A DNA stretch of 54,955 nt from assembly GCA_009693435.1 (NCBI GenBank), contig SHXF01000015.1, positions 1-54,955 of the forward strand. Direction: 5' to 3'. Positions 7,791-16,495 of this stretch are shown in pieces; the first letter of the stretch is position 1; the number at the start of each line of letters is the position of its first letter. Below the pieces are notes generated by a model. The model was not told the origin of the DNA. It searched no databases and saw nothing but the letters and a program-made list of their open reading frames with translations. The stretch comes from Betaproteobacteria bacterium (lineage in GTDB: Bacteria > Pseudomonadota > Gammaproteobacteria > Burkholderiales > SG8-39). Position numbers and translations under genes: made by a program.

Positions 7791-8675
7791 CTACTTGAAC
7801 TCGAACACGACCGGATCCGATCCGCTGGCCGCGGGCACGCCCAGGCTGATGCGTCCCTGGCCGTGCAGCAACACCTGTTCGCGCCGCAGCAGCACTTCGC
7901 GCTCGCCATCCATGCTCACATAGGTGCCGTTGGTCGAGTCATCGATGAGGAAATACTGGGCGGCGTGGCGCTCGATGCGCGCGTGGCGGCGCGAAGCGGC
8001 CTTTTCCTGGGTGTGCAACTCGCAAGCGGCATCGCGTCCCAGCCACAACATCGCCTTGTCCGGCGGATACTCGATTGTCTTGCCGGAGTGCGACAGCACC
8101 AGCCGCGCCACCGTCTGAGGGCGGCGAATCACTCTGATGACCTGTGTGCTTTCCAGGTCTTCTTCCCATAACACTTCGAATACGCGCACAGCGTCCTGCT
8201 TGCCCTTCACGTTAAGGGCGTCGAGATCGCGCGTCGCAGCGCGTTGCGAAGGCGTAAACGCATCCGCGGCAGCGCCGCTGGTCAGAATCTGCCCCCTGCG
8301 GGCGAGTCCAGCCAGCCGCGCCGCGGTATTCACGCCGTCGCCCCAGAAATCCTTCCGGTCTTCGAGCACCTGGCCGAAATGGAAACCGATCTTGATGGCG
8401 AACTTCACCCCGCGTGTGGCTGGCAGAACGCTGACGGCGTCCTGCATCGATTTAGCGGCATCGCAGGCCGCCGCGGCCGACGGGAATGCGGCCATGATCT
8501 CGTCGCCTATGGTCTTTACCACCGTCCCCTGCCAGCGCGCCACGGCCTTGGCCATCACTGCCAGGCAGGCATCGATGGACTGGGCGGCGGGCCTGTTGCC
8601 CAGCTGTTCGTAGATCGCCGTGCTGTCGCAGACGTCGGCGAACAGGATGGCGCGTTGTTTGGAGACCAGCGTCAC
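7791..8675 (-). CDS. Class III adenylate/guanylate cyclase with C-terminal FHA domain
   Basis: A 294-aa predicted signalling protein. The cyclase homology domain covers residues ~8-185: ILFADVCDSTAIYEQLG supplies metal Asp14 and TVVKTIGDEIMAAF the second Asp58; FWGDGVNTAARLAGLA is the conserved dimerisation/active-site segment. Residues ~205-290 form an FHA phosphothreonine-binding domain (LWLGRDAACEL, ASRRHARIE, DDSTNGTYV). There is no membrane segment, so it is cytosolic. The start is taken as GTG 8675 because no ATG fits; the open frame extends upstream without similarity. It lies downstream of a Bug gene on the same strand. Known relatives use FHA to couple cyclase output to Ser/Thr kinase signals; no kinase is present here. 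Confidence 0.82.
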   Translation of the reverse strand: MTLVSKQRAILFADVCDSTAIYEQLGNRPAAQSIDACLAVMAKAVARWQGTVVKTIGDEIMAAFPSAAAACDAAKSMQDAVSVLPATRGVKFAIKIGFHFGQVLEDRKDFWGDGVNTAARLAGLARRGQILTSGAAADAFTPSQRAATRDLDALNVKGKQDAVRVFEVLWEEDLESTQVIRVIRRPQTVARLVLSHSGKTIEYPPDKAMLWLGRDAACELHTQEKAASRRHARIERHAAQYFLIDDSTNGTYVSMDGEREVLLRREQVLLHGQGRISLGVPAASGSDPVVFEFK

Positions 8676-8752
8676 GCGGCGGCTTTCAGGTTGCTGAATG
8701 GCATAAGTGTAACTTTTCCCCAGCCGGAACAGTAGCCTGCGATGGAACGCAT

Positions 8753-9781
8753 TCAGTCCAGGCGGATATTCATGCGCATGGCGAGGGGCGTCCAGGTCGC
8801 CACGTCCTTCCTGATCTTGTCGGCCAGCGCTTCGGGGCTGCCGCCCACGGGTTCGATGCTGAGACGCGCATACACGTTTTTGACTTCGGCCGAATTCATG
8901 GCCTTGTTCACCTCGCGGTTCATGCGCTCGATGACGTCCCTGGGGGTGCCGCTGGGCGCGACCAGCGTAATCATGCCGGCTACATTGAAGTCCGTCATCC
9001 CGGCCTCGTCGAAAGTGGGCGTATCGGGCAAGGCGTCGAGTCGCCGTGCATTCACCGTGGCGAGCGCGCGCAGCTTGCCGTCCTTGACCTGGGAGACCAA
9101 TTGCGCGGAGGCCACGTAGAACATCGCATCCAGGCGTCCGGCCAGGAGGTCCTGCACCACCAGAGACTGGCCCTTGTAGGGAACGTGCACCATGCTGGTT
9201 CCGGTGCGGTACTGGAGCATTTCCATGGGCACGTGGAAGGCGTGCCCCACGCCCGCCGAGCCATAGTTGATCTTGCCGGGGTTGGCCTTGGCGTAGGCGA
9301 GAAACTCGGCCAGTGTGTGTGCCGGCATCGAGGCGTGGACGAACAGCGCGATCGGCGAATGCCCCATCCATATCACCGGGGTCAGGTCGCGGTCCGCGTC
9401 GTAGTTGAGTTTCCTGTAGAAGAACCGGTTGAACACCAGCACGTCGTTCGCGGAGGCGAGCATGGTGTAGCCGTCCGGGGCTGCCCTGGACACCAGTTCG
9501 GCGGCGATGATGCCGGCGTTGCCCGGGCGGTTTTCGACCACGATGGGCTGGCCCAGCGCCGCCGACAGCGGCCCCGAGCAGGCGCGGGCGAGCAGGTCGA
9601 CGCCGCCTCCGGGCGTGAACGGCACGATGATGCGCACCGGTCGCGATGGCCAGCCTTGCGCGTGCGCCGCCGGCAGTGCGGCCAGCGCCGCCAAACCGAG
9701 CAGCAGCCCGAAAATCCTCCACGCCGTGCCATTAATCCTTTGCGCTGTCTTCAATTTTCCTCCCTGTGCGCGCTGATGCAC
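8753..9781 (-). CDS. Bug/TctC-family solute-binding protein
   Basis: A 342-aa periplasmic receptor with a signal peptide (IFGLLLGLAALAALPAAHAQ) and the family blocks VRIIVPFTPGGGVDLLAR, IVVENRPGNAGIIAAELV and AAPDGYTMLAS. The ATG at 9781 is used; a TTG at 9754 has a better placed GGGAGGA and is an alternative. The gene runs toward the cyclase-FHA gene, 77 bp away. No membrane partners occur in the window. Ligand unknown. Confidence 0.88.
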   Translation of the reverse strand: MHQRAQGGKLKTAQRINGTAWRIFGLLLGLAALAALPAAHAQGWPSRPVRIIVPFTPGGGVDLLARACSGPLSAALGQPIVVENRPGNAGIIAAELVSRAAPDGYTMLASANDVLVFNRFFYRKLNYDADRDLTPVIWMGHSPIALFVHASMPAHTLAEFLAYAKANPGKINYGSAGVGHAFHVPMEMLQYRTGTSMVHVPYKGQSLVVQDLLAGRLDAMFYVASAQLVSQVKDGKLRALATVNARRLDALPDTPTFDEAGMTDFNVAGMITLVAPSGTPRDVIERMNREVNKAMNSAEVKNVYARLSIEPVGGSPEALADKIRKDVATWTPLAMRMNIRLD

Positions 9782-9955
9782 CCGGTGGCGTCGAGCGGTA
9801 TGCCATGGGCGCTATCCGAAGCGTTCCTGAGGGCAATCGCCAGCCAGATTTTCCATATTATGACGAGTATCGGCCCTCGGATGCGCCGAGTCCCGCTAAA
9901 CTACAAAGCTGCAGTTCTCTCACTGCATCCACTCTCTCCACTTTCAGGATTATCC

Positions 9956-10462
9956 ATGAACATTTCCATGTACCAGGCGAGCGTGCCGCGCTTCGTCAAC
10001 ATCCTCGGCAACCTCTCCAACATTCTCGACAAGGCGCAGGCCCATGTCGACGCAAAGAAGCTCGACACTGCCACGCTGACTACGTATCGCCTGTTTCCCG
10101 ACATGCTGCCCATGACCACCCAGGTGCAGATCGCCTGCGATACCGCCAAGGGCGTGGTGGCGCGGCTCGCGGGGGTGGAGATTCCCGCCTACGAGGATAC
10201 GGAAAAGACCCTGGCCGACCTGAAGGCGCGCATTGCCAGGACGATCGCCTTCATCAAGGCCGTTACGCCGGCGCAGATCGAGGGCACCGAGGACAAGGAA
10301 ATCGTGATCAAGCGCGGCGAAAAGGAAACCCGCTACACGGGCATGCAGTTCCTGCTCGGCCACGCGCTGCCGAATTTCTATTTCCACGTCATCACGACCT
10401 ACAACATCCTGCGCCACAACGGGGTCGAGATCGGCAAGCGCGACTTCCTGGGCAATCCGTAG
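9956..10462 (+). CDS. DUF1993 family protein
   Basis: A 168-aa protein matching the DUF1993 pattern: an MNISMYQASVPRFVNILGNL start, TYRLFPDMLPMTTQVQIACD in the middle and MQFLLGHALPNFYFHVITTY toward the end. The family is thought to be a helical bundle related to DinB-like proteins and has no proven reaction. The ATG at 9956 gives the family length; the open frame extends upstream to 9101 without similarity. It is a single gene between two minus-strand genes. Confidence 0.8.
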   Translation: MNISMYQASVPRFVNILGNLSNILDKAQAHVDAKKLDTATLTTYRLFPDMLPMTTQVQIACDTAKGVVARLAGVEIPAYEDTEKTLADLKARIARTIAFIKAVTPAQIEGTEDKEIVIKRGEKETRYTGMQFLLGHALPNFYFHVITTYNILRHNGVEIGKRDFLGNP

Positions 10463-10543
10463 AGAACGCGGCGAGGCGGGAGCAGATCCTCGGGCAGTCG
10501 CGGCGCCGGGTGTTTGAGCCGTTTTCCCGGATCCTGGCGCATG

Positions 10544-11017
10544 CTACTCCCGCATCCGCAATCCGCCGTCGCCAGCGCCGCGTATCGCGGGAATCGCGAG
10601 GGTCAGGAGCACCAACAGCCCGGTGATGAACTTGAGGTCCGAGGGCCGCAGGCCCACCGCGAGCGCGGCCGAGATCACCTGGTAATAGACCAGCGACCCG
10701 ATCACCGGCGCGAGAACCTGGCGCCAGACGGTGCGCGTGCCGATCAGCGTTTCGCCGAGTATCACCGCCGGATTCGTGGGCTCCGCCTGCGCCAGCAACT
10801 GGGCAATCAGTGCCGGGTTGAAGTTGCCCATGCTCTTGCGATAGACGACTTCCTGCCCGTCGCGAAAGCCCAGGCGCGCGAGTTCTTCCTTGAAGCCGTC
10901 CTGGGCCTGCTACAGCGTGGGGTGCGGCCCGTTGACCGCGATCGCGATCGCCTTCTGTGCCTGCGCAGGCAGGGCAAACAGCGCAGCCAGCGCGAACGGT
11001 ATCCAGGTCCTGGTCAT
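10544..11017 (-). pseudogene. ABC transporter pseudogene: binding-protein start joined to permease end
   Basis: From ATG 11017 the frame codes a signal peptide (WIPFALAALFALPAQAQ) and the first residues of a TrpX/ABC_sub_bind-type receptor (KAIAIAVNGPHPTL), then an in-frame TAG at 10912-10910. After the stop the same frame continues the receptor (QAQDGFKEELARLGFRDGQE). Near 10765 it switches to the C-terminal end of the matching permease (ILGETLIGTRTVWRQVL, VIGSLVYYQVISAALAVGL). Most of both proteins is missing. A deletion that fused the two genes plus a nonsense mutation explains it. It sits at the end of a minus-strand catabolic operon. Confidence 0.75.
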
Positions 11018-11084
11018 TTTCGTCTGCGGTAGTTGAGTGATGGTCGAGCGATGGTCGAACGAAGGTCGGCTGTGCTGTCCGCCC

Positions 11085-12260
11085 TCAAAGGGCGCGGCCG
11101 ATGATCTCGCGCATGATCTCGTTGGTGCCGGCATAGATGCGGTGTATGCGCGCATCGGCCCACATGCGCGCGATCGGATACTCCCACATGTAGCCGTTGC
11201 CGCCGTGCAACTGCAGGCAGATGTCCAGCACCTTGTCCTGCACCTCGGTGGAATAGAGCTTGGACATCGCCGCGGTGTGCATGTCGAGCTCGCCCTTCGC
11301 ATGCAGCTCGATGCAGCGGTCGGTGAATACGCGCAGCGCCTGCAGTTGCGTCGCCGCATCGGCAAGGCGGAACCGCGTATTCTGGAAATCGAAGACGGCC
11401 TGGCCGAAGGCCTTGCGGTCCTTCACATAACGCACCGTCTGTTCCAGCGCCGATTCGCAGGTGGCGCAGGCGCGCACCGCCACCAGCAGGCGCTCCTGCA
11501 CCAGTTCGGACATCAGCACCTTCCAACCGCCGTTCTCCTCGCCCAGCATTGCCGATGCCGGCACGCGCAGGTCGTCGAAAAACAGTTCCGCCGTGTCCTG
11601 CGCCTTGTTGCCGATCTTCTTCAGGTTGCGGCCCTTCTTGTAGCCGGGCAGCGCGGTGTCCACCAGCAGCAGCGACACGCCCTTGGCCTTGCGCGCAGGA
11701 TCGGTTTTGACCACCAGCACCACCAGGTCGCCGATGATGCCGTTGGTGATGAAAATCTTCGAGCCGTTGACCACGTAGTGCCCGCCGTCGCGAACCGCGC
11801 TGGTGCGCACGCCCGCGAGGTCGCTGCCCGAATCGGGTTCGGTCATGCCGATGGAGGCGATCGCATCGCCCGAAGCGAGCTTGGGCAGCCATTCGCGCTT
11901 CTGTGCCTCGCTGCCATGGTGCACGATGTAGGGCGCGACGATGCCGGTGTGCAGCTCGAATGCCGGCGCGGCATAGCCGGCGCGCGCATGCTCCTCCACC
12001 GCCACTGCGAGAAAGCGGAAATCGGTCCCCGAGCCACCGTACTCTTCGGGTATGCCGGCGCCGAGTGCGCCCGCATCGCCCAGGGTTTTCCAGATCGCGC
12101 GCGGGGTCTTGCCTTCTTCCTCCCAGCGCGCCATGTGCGGCGCCATCTCCTGGGCGACCAGACGCTTCATCGCATCGCGAAAGGCCTCGTGTTCGGGTTC
12201 GTAGACAGTGCGCGGCACGCGCAGCGCCGACAATCCGAAGGTATCGACTCGCTTGTTCAT
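11085..12260 (-). CDS. Acyl-CoA dehydrogenase
   Basis: A 391-aa FAD enzyme that introduces a 2,3-double bond into an acyl-CoA. The N-terminal helical domain is followed by the FAD-binding middle segment ASIGMTEPDSGSDLAG and YVVNGSKIFITNG, and the C-terminal helices end in LQLHGGNGYMWEYPIARMW and YAGTNEIMREIIGRAL. The Glu in ELVQERLLVAV aligns with the catalytic base of long-chain/isovaleryl-type enzymes. It lies in a minus-strand run with a flavoprotein and a PEP-mutase-like enzyme, suggesting carboxylic acid catabolism. Electron acceptor would be ETF, encoded elsewhere. Confidence 0.9.
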   Translation of the reverse strand: MNKRVDTFGLSALRVPRTVYEPEHEAFRDAMKRLVAQEMAPHMARWEEEGKTPRAIWKTLGDAGALGAGIPEEYGGSGTDFRFLAVAVEEHARAGYAAPAFELHTGIVAPYIVHHGSEAQKREWLPKLASGDAIASIGMTEPDSGSDLAGVRTSAVRDGGHYVVNGSKIFITNGIIGDLVVLVVKTDPARKAKGVSLLLVDTALPGYKKGRNLKKIGNKAQDTAELFFDDLRVPASAMLGEENGGWKVLMSELVQERLLVAVRACATCESALEQTVRYVKDRKAFGQAVFDFQNTRFRLADAATQLQALRVFTDRCIELHAKGELDMHTAAMSKLYSTEVQDKVLDICLQLHGGNGYMWEYPIARMWADARIHRIYAGTNEIMREIIGRAL

Positions 12261-12280
12261 TTCCCGTCCTGGTGCGTGTG

Positions 12281-12322
12281 GTTCATTCCTCGGGGTTCAT
12301 TCCTCGGGGTTCATTCCTCGGC
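12281..12322. repeat. 14-bp tandem repeat, three copies
   Basis: GTTCATTCCTCGGG repeats at 12281, 12295 and 12309 (last base varies) just upstream of the acyl-CoA dehydrogenase start. It covers the stop codon of the upstream Bug fragment. Confidence 0.9.
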
Positions 12323-12475
12323 CTGGAAGCCCGAGTCCTTGACTGCCTGGCTCCAGATCGCCGCATCGCGGCGCATGATGTCCAGCAGTTCGGCCGGGGT
12401 GCCGCCGGTCGGCTCCATGCCCGCCTCGCGCAGTGTGACATTGCCGGGGCACGCCCGTCCAGAATCCACCTGCTT
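12311..12475 (-). pseudogene. C-terminal fragment of a Bug/TctC binding protein
   Basis: The minus-strand frame reads LREAGMEPTGGTPAELLDIM, then RRDAAIWSQAVKDSGFQAEE and a stop, which is the typical Bug C-terminus (xxGxEPxGGTPxELxxxxxxExxxWxxVxKxxG). The other ~280 residues are absent. It sits between the flavoprotein and the acyl-CoA dehydrogenase, so the operon once carried its own receptor. Confidence 0.75.
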
Positions 12476-12481
12476 ACCTGT

Positions 12482-13846
12482 TCAATATGTGGGCAAATTC
12501 TCCAGCACCTGCGCGGCGGATGCCCGGCCGGCAATCCAGCCGAGGCTGACCGCGGACAACAAGCCGTTCCCCGAGAGATAACCCCAGACATGGGCGCCGG
12601 AGACGCCGCGCGCCGCGCCGCCGCCGGCGTACAGATTCGGCAGTGGCACACCGCGGCCGTCGCAGACTCGTGCGGCTTCATTGACTACCAGGCCGCCTTG
12701 CGTGTGGAACAGCGTGCCCGTTACCTTGACCGCGTAGTAGGGCGGCTGCAATGCCGGCTTGCTCGTGAAATCGCGCCCGTATGGATCGCCGGCCGTGCCG
12801 GCAGCAAGATCCGTGCATTGATGCGCGGTTCTCTTCAAGCCCTCGACAGGAAGGCCTGTCACGGATGCGATTCGTTCCAGGGTCGGCGCGGACTTGATCG
12901 CGCCCGCGGCGAACGCGTCACAGTAGTCGGGAAACTCCAGCCCCAATCGATGCAGCCGCTCATCGTAGACATTCCAGGCAAACCGGCCCGGTTGCGCGAG
13001 TACGTGTACACATTGCTCCGAATACCCGCCATGCTCGTTGGAGAAGCGCTCACCCTGTGCATTCACCTGGATGCTGCCCTCCATCATCAGGGCCCAGGTG
13101 ATTAGGATGCCATGCGGGGTCGCAACCGAGCCGTGACCCTGGTAGGCGGTCATGTCGGCGGCCGGCGCGCCCAGCGCTTCTCCCCATCTGACCGCATCGC
13201 CCTGATTGCCGCTGTGGCCGGAGTACTCCACCCCGCCCAGTTCGGGGATGTGATGCTGCACCATGGCGGCGTTGCCGCCGAAACCCGAGCAGGCGAGAAC
13301 CAGCGCGCTGCAGCCGACTGACTCGATGTCCTGGCCGCGGCGTGCAAACGAGATGCCGCGCACGCGATTATCCGGTCCGGCGTGCAATGCCGTCACCTGC
13401 GCCTCGCACAGGATATCGATGCCGGCACGGCGGCACGCGTCTTCGAGCGCGGCCATGAGCGCGCGCCCGGTCTTCCCCGGTGCCGCATGCATGCGCAGCG
13501 CGGTATGCCCGGGATAGAGAAATCCTTCCACCAGCACGAACTCGATGGCGCAGCGGTCGGCCAGCCATTCGATAGCGCGGCCCGACGCGCGGCAGATCGC
13601 ATCGACCATGCGCGGGTCCGCCTCGCCATGATTCTTTCTCGTAACGTCCGCCGCGAACTGTTCCGGTGAATCGACTACGCCCGCTGCGCGCTGGAAGCGC
13701 GTGTACGCGGCCGGAATGAACCCCGACGAGAGCGCCGTCGACCCTGCCGGCGCGCGATCGCGTTCCAGCACCAGCACATCCGCGCCCGCGTCCTTCGCAG
13801 CCAGTGCCGCCACCAGTCCGCAGGCGCCGGCACCGACGATGACCAC
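12482..13846 (-). CDS. FAD-dependent fumarate-reductase-like flavoprotein
   Basis: A protein of about 454 aa related to FrdA/SdhA-type, 3-ketosteroid dehydrogenase and tricarballylate dehydrogenase flavoproteins. The Rossmann start VVIVGAGACGLVAALAAKDAG binds FAD. ALVLACSGFGGNAAMVQHHI and the C-terminal FHTQGGLVVNEAARV and NLYAGGGAARGVSG blocks complete the family signature. It probably oxidises or reduces a carbon-carbon double bond. The start is uncertain: the frame has no ATG, GTG 13846 sits at the very edge of the first beta strand, and a CTG at 13858 would restore a few residues. It is upstream of the acyl-CoA dehydrogenase on the same strand. Confidence 0.82.
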   Translation of the reverse strand: MVIVGAGACGLVAALAAKDAGADVLVLERDRAPAGSTALSSGFIPAAYTRFQRAAGVVDSPEQFAADVTRKNHGEADPRMVDAICRASGRAIEWLADRCAIEFVLVEGFLYPGHTALRMHAAPGKTGRALMAALEDACRRAGIDILCEAQVTALHAGPDNRVRGISFARRGQDIESVGCSALVLACSGFGGNAAMVQHHIPELGGVEYSGHSGNQGDAVRWGEALGAPAADMTAYQGHGSVATPHGILITWALMMEGSIQVNAQGERFSNEHGGYSEQCVHVLAQPGRFAWNVYDERLHRLGLEFPDYCDAFAAGAIKSAPTLERIASVTGLPVEGLKRTAHQCTDLAAGTAGDPYGRDFTSKPALQPPYYAVKVTGTLFHTQGGLVVNEAARVCDGRGVPLPNLYAGGGAARGVSGAHVWGYLSGNGLLSAVSLGWIAGRASAAQVLENLPTY

Positions 13847-13939
13847 CGGAACGCTCAGGTCGAAGCGACGGGTGTCCTCCGGCGCGGGGTCGCGGTGGAT
13901 GAGGGTATCCGTAGTGATGGCGTGACTCCGCGAGTCGGC

Positions 13940-13994
13940 TCAGTTGTCGTTCAGTTGTCGTTCAGTCGTCGTTCAGTTGTAACTCAGTGGTCAT
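13940..13994. repeat. 11-bp tandem repeat, about five copies
   Basis: Units like TCAGTTGTCGT begin at 13940, 13951, 13962, 13973 and, diverged, 13984. The array covers the end of the PEP-mutase-like gene and the gap to the flavoprotein. Unit length is not a multiple of three. Confidence 0.85.
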
Positions 13995-14925
13995 ACTGCC
14001 CCCCGAGCGCGAGCATTTCGGGTGTGCCGATGAGCGCGTTGAGTTCTGAAAAGTCGAGCATGCGATCGCGGAATGCGGCCGTCGAGCCGGTCGTCTTGAG
14101 GCTGGCGAAATACTCGCGCGCGGCGTGCGACAGCGCACGCACCAGACCGCCCGGAAAAATCACGATGGCATAGCCCAGTGCCTGCAGTTCCGGCCCGGCA
14201 AGCAACGGCGTCTTGCCGCCTTCGACCATGTTGGCCAGCAGCGGGACCCTTCCGACAAAGCGGGCGGTCGCCTGGCGCATCTCCTGTGGGGAACGCAGGG
14301 CCTCGATGAACAGCACCCCGGCGCCGGCCTCCAGGTAGCGCTCCGCGCGCTCCAGCGCGGATTCCAGGCCCTCGACAGCCACGGCATCGGTGCGCGCCAC
14401 GATCAGCGTGTCGCTGCTGGCGCGCGCATCGAGCGCTGCGCGGATCTTGCCGGCCATCTCGGCGGCCGGGATGAGCGTCTTGCCATCGAGATGGCCGCAG
14501 CGCTTGGGTGAAGTCTGATCCTCGAGCTGAATGGCCAGGCCACCTGCGCCGCCGCCCGCGCGCTCGAGCAAAGTCACAGTGCGCCGGACGTTGAGCGCAT
14601 TGCCGAAACCGGTGTCCGCATCGACGATGATCGGAAGCGCGACGCGCTCGCGAATGCAGCCCAGCGTATCCGCGACTTCGGTGAGCGATACCAGACCGAT
14701 GTCGGGTCGCCCCAGCCGCGTGTAGGCAATGCTCGCCCCCGAAAGGTAGAGGGCCTCGAATCCGGCGCGCTCGGCAAGCAGCGCGGACCAGGCGTCGAAC
14801 ACGCCGGGGGCGACGACGATGTCCTGCATGGCGAGTCGCGATTTCAGGCTCGGGTTCAGGCTCGGGTTCAGGCTCGGGTTCGGGCTCGGGTTCGGGCTCG
14901 GGTTCGGGGTCGGGTTCGGGCTCAT
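13984..14925 (-). CDS. Isocitrate lyase/PEP mutase family enzyme
   Basis: A 313-aa TIM-barrel lyase. VDADTGFGNALNVRRTV carries the Mg-binding aspartates, and SPKRCGHLDGKTL the flexible catalytic loop with the active Cys seen in 2-methylisocitrate lyase and related C-C lyases. LFIEALRSPQEM and PLLANMVEGGKTP are further family blocks. It may be methylisocitrate lyase, an oxaloacetate decarboxylase or a related lyase; synteny does not decide. The ATG at 14925 follows AGGAG. The first ~25 residues are a low-complexity Asn-Pro-Ser-Pro run made by a 12-bp tandem repeat, and the enzyme proper starts near LKSRLAMQDIVVAPGVFDAW. It heads the minus-strand operon. Confidence 0.85.
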   Translation of the reverse strand: MSPNPTPNPSPNPSPNPSLNPSLNPSLKSRLAMQDIVVAPGVFDAWSALLAERAGFEALYLSGASIAYTRLGRPDIGLVSLTEVADTLGCIRERVALPIIVDADTGFGNALNVRRTVTLLERAGGGAGGLAIQLEDQTSPKRCGHLDGKTLIPAAEMAGKIRAALDARASSDTLIVARTDAVAVEGLESALERAERYLEAGAGVLFIEALRSPQEMRQATARFVGRVPLLANMVEGGKTPLLAGPELQALGYAIVIFPGGLVRALSHAAREYFASLKTTGSTAAFRDRMLDFSELNALIGTPEMLALGGQYDH

Positions 14926-14926
14926 G
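14843..14926. repeat. 12-bp tandem repeat inside a gene, seven copies
   Basis: TTCAGGCTCGGG (x3) followed by TTCGGGCTCGGG-like units runs from 14843 to the start codon. It codes an in-frame N-terminal (NPSP/NPSL) tail on the PEP-mutase-like enzyme, and copy number changes would not shift the frame. Confidence 0.95.
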
Positions 14927-15184
14927 GGCCGGGCTCCTGTTGGTTGATCTGCGATGTAGGTCAACTATCCAGTCTCTCCCGAACCGGCATTGCAATCAAC
15001 AGGGTGCCGGTGCAACATGCGTCCGGCGCGATGCGGGCGCTCGCCAAAGTGGTGCCGCAGTGTTGGGGTTCGCTGCGCTCACCGCCAACCTACGCCTGGT
15101 ACCGCCATCTACGCAAGATTTCATTCGCAACAGATTTCATTCCCAACAGAGCTCAATTGAACGTTGACCCGCCGCAGCCTCGCC

Positions 15185-16495
15185 ATGAGGCGTAACACCA
15201 AAGTCGCTGTCGTCGGAGCGGGCCTGGGCGGGCTTGCCGCAGCCTGCGCCATGCTGCGCGCCGGATGCGAGGTGACGGTCTACGAGCAGGCGGGCGGCCT
15301 GGGCGAGATCGGCGCGGGCATCAATCTCACGCCCAACGTGCTCAAGGCGCTGCGCGGGCTCGACCTCGAAGCCGGCGTGATCGAGCGCGCGTTTCAGCCC
15401 GAGAACCACGTATTTCGCGACGGGCAATCGGGCAGGGTGCTGTTCCGTACCCATGTGAAGGGCGAGTACCAGCGAAGCTACGGCGCGCCCGCCTGCAACA
15501 TCCATCGCGCCGACCTGCATGCGGTGCTGCGCGGCGGCGTCCCGGAGGCGGCTATCCGGCTGGAGGCGCGCTGCACCGGCGTCGAGCAGGACGCGCATGC
15601 CGCGGTGCTCCGTTTTGCCGACGGATCGCAGGCCGAGGCGGACATCGTGATCGGCGCCGACGGCATACGCTCCGCGGTGAAGCAGTGCCTGTTCGGCGAA
15701 AGCGCGCCCGAATTCACCGGCAACGTCGCCTGGCGGTTTACCGTGCGCCCCGAAGATCTGCCGGCGGGATTCATCGCCCCCGACATTACCAACTGGATGG
15801 GGCCGGGCGGTCACGTGGTGCACTACTACGTCCGCGCGGGCGCGCTGGTGAATATCGTGGCCATCCACGAAACCGGGAACTGGACCGAGGAGTCCTGGGC
15901 GCTCAGGGCCGACCCGGCAGAATTGCACCAGCAGTTTGCCGGCTGGAATGCGGCGCTGTTCCGCTTGTTCGAGCACGCTGCGGGCTGCCACAAATGGGGA
16001 CTGTTCGATCACGCGCCGCTTGCCGCATGGACTGTGGGGCGGGTGACGCTGCTGGGCGATGCGGCGCATCCGATGCTGCCTTTCCTCGGCGCCGGGGCCG
16101 GCATGGCGATCGAGGATGGCGTGACGCTGGGCCTGTTGCTCGCCCGAGCGGATGCGAATCCGCTGCAGGTGCTGCGCCGTTACGAGAGCCTCCGCCTTGC
16201 GCGGACGGCGCGCGTGCAACTGGGATCGCGATCGCGCGCGCGCGAGAACCACCTGCGCTCGCCGCTCGCGCGGGCGCGGCGCAACCTCGGTTTCCGGCTG
16301 CGCCAGTGGTTCCAGCCGCACCGGACCTTGCACCGCGCGGCGTGGATCTACGAGTACGATATCGAGCGCGCCTGCGCCGAAGCTCTCGGCTGCGCCGAAG
16401 CTCTCGGCTGCGCCGAAGCTGTCGGTGCCTCCACCAAGGCCGACCCCTCCGGCGCGGCGCCGCAATCGGATGAATCCAGGGAGAAATTGAAATGA
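15185..16495 (+). CDS. FAD-dependent aromatic monooxygenase (salicylate-hydroxylase type)
   Basis: A 436-aa class A flavoprotein hydroxylase. It starts with the FAD motif VAVVGAGLGGLAAACAMLRAG, then GEIGAGINLTPNVLKAL. It has the DG motif VIGADGIRSAVK and the GD motif VTLLGDAAHPMLPFLGAGAG. Relatives are salicylate 1-monooxygenase, 3-hydroxybenzoate 6-monooxygenase and 6-hydroxynicotinate 3-monooxygenase; the substrate cannot be fixed. The ATG at 15185 is preferred to an upstream TTG at 15164. The C-terminus carries an 18-bp repeat giving CAEALG units and a Ser/Lys-rich tail. Its stop overlaps the next Bug gene (ATGA), so the two are cotranscribed and the receptor may serve the same substrate. 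Confidence 0.87.
   Translation: MRRNTKVAVVGAGLGGLAAACAMLRAGCEVTVYEQAGGLGEIGAGINLTPNVLKALRGLDLEAGVIERAFQPENHVFRDGQSGRVLFRTHVKGEYQRSYGAPACNIHRADLHAVLRGGVPEAAIRLEARCTGVEQDAHAAVLRFADGSQAEADIVIGADGIRSAVKQCLFGESAPEFTGNVAWRFTVRPEDLPAGFIAPDITNWMGPGGHVVHYYVRAGALVNIVAIHETGNWTEESWALRADPAELHQQFAGWNAALFRLFEHAAGCHKWGLFDHAPLAAWTVGRVTLLGDAAHPMLPFLGAGAGMAIEDGVTLGLLLARADANPLQVLRRYESLRLARTARVQLGSRSRARENHLRSPLARARRNLGFRLRQWFQPHRTLHRAAWIYEYDIERACAEALGCAEALGCAEAVGASTKADPSGAAPQSDESREKLK
16373..16426. repeat. 18-bp tandem repeat inside a gene, three copies
   Basis: TGCGCCGAAGCTCTCGGC at 16373, 16391 and (variant) 16409 codes repeated CAEALG near the C-terminus of the monooxygenase. The unit is a multiple of three. 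Confidence 0.95.
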
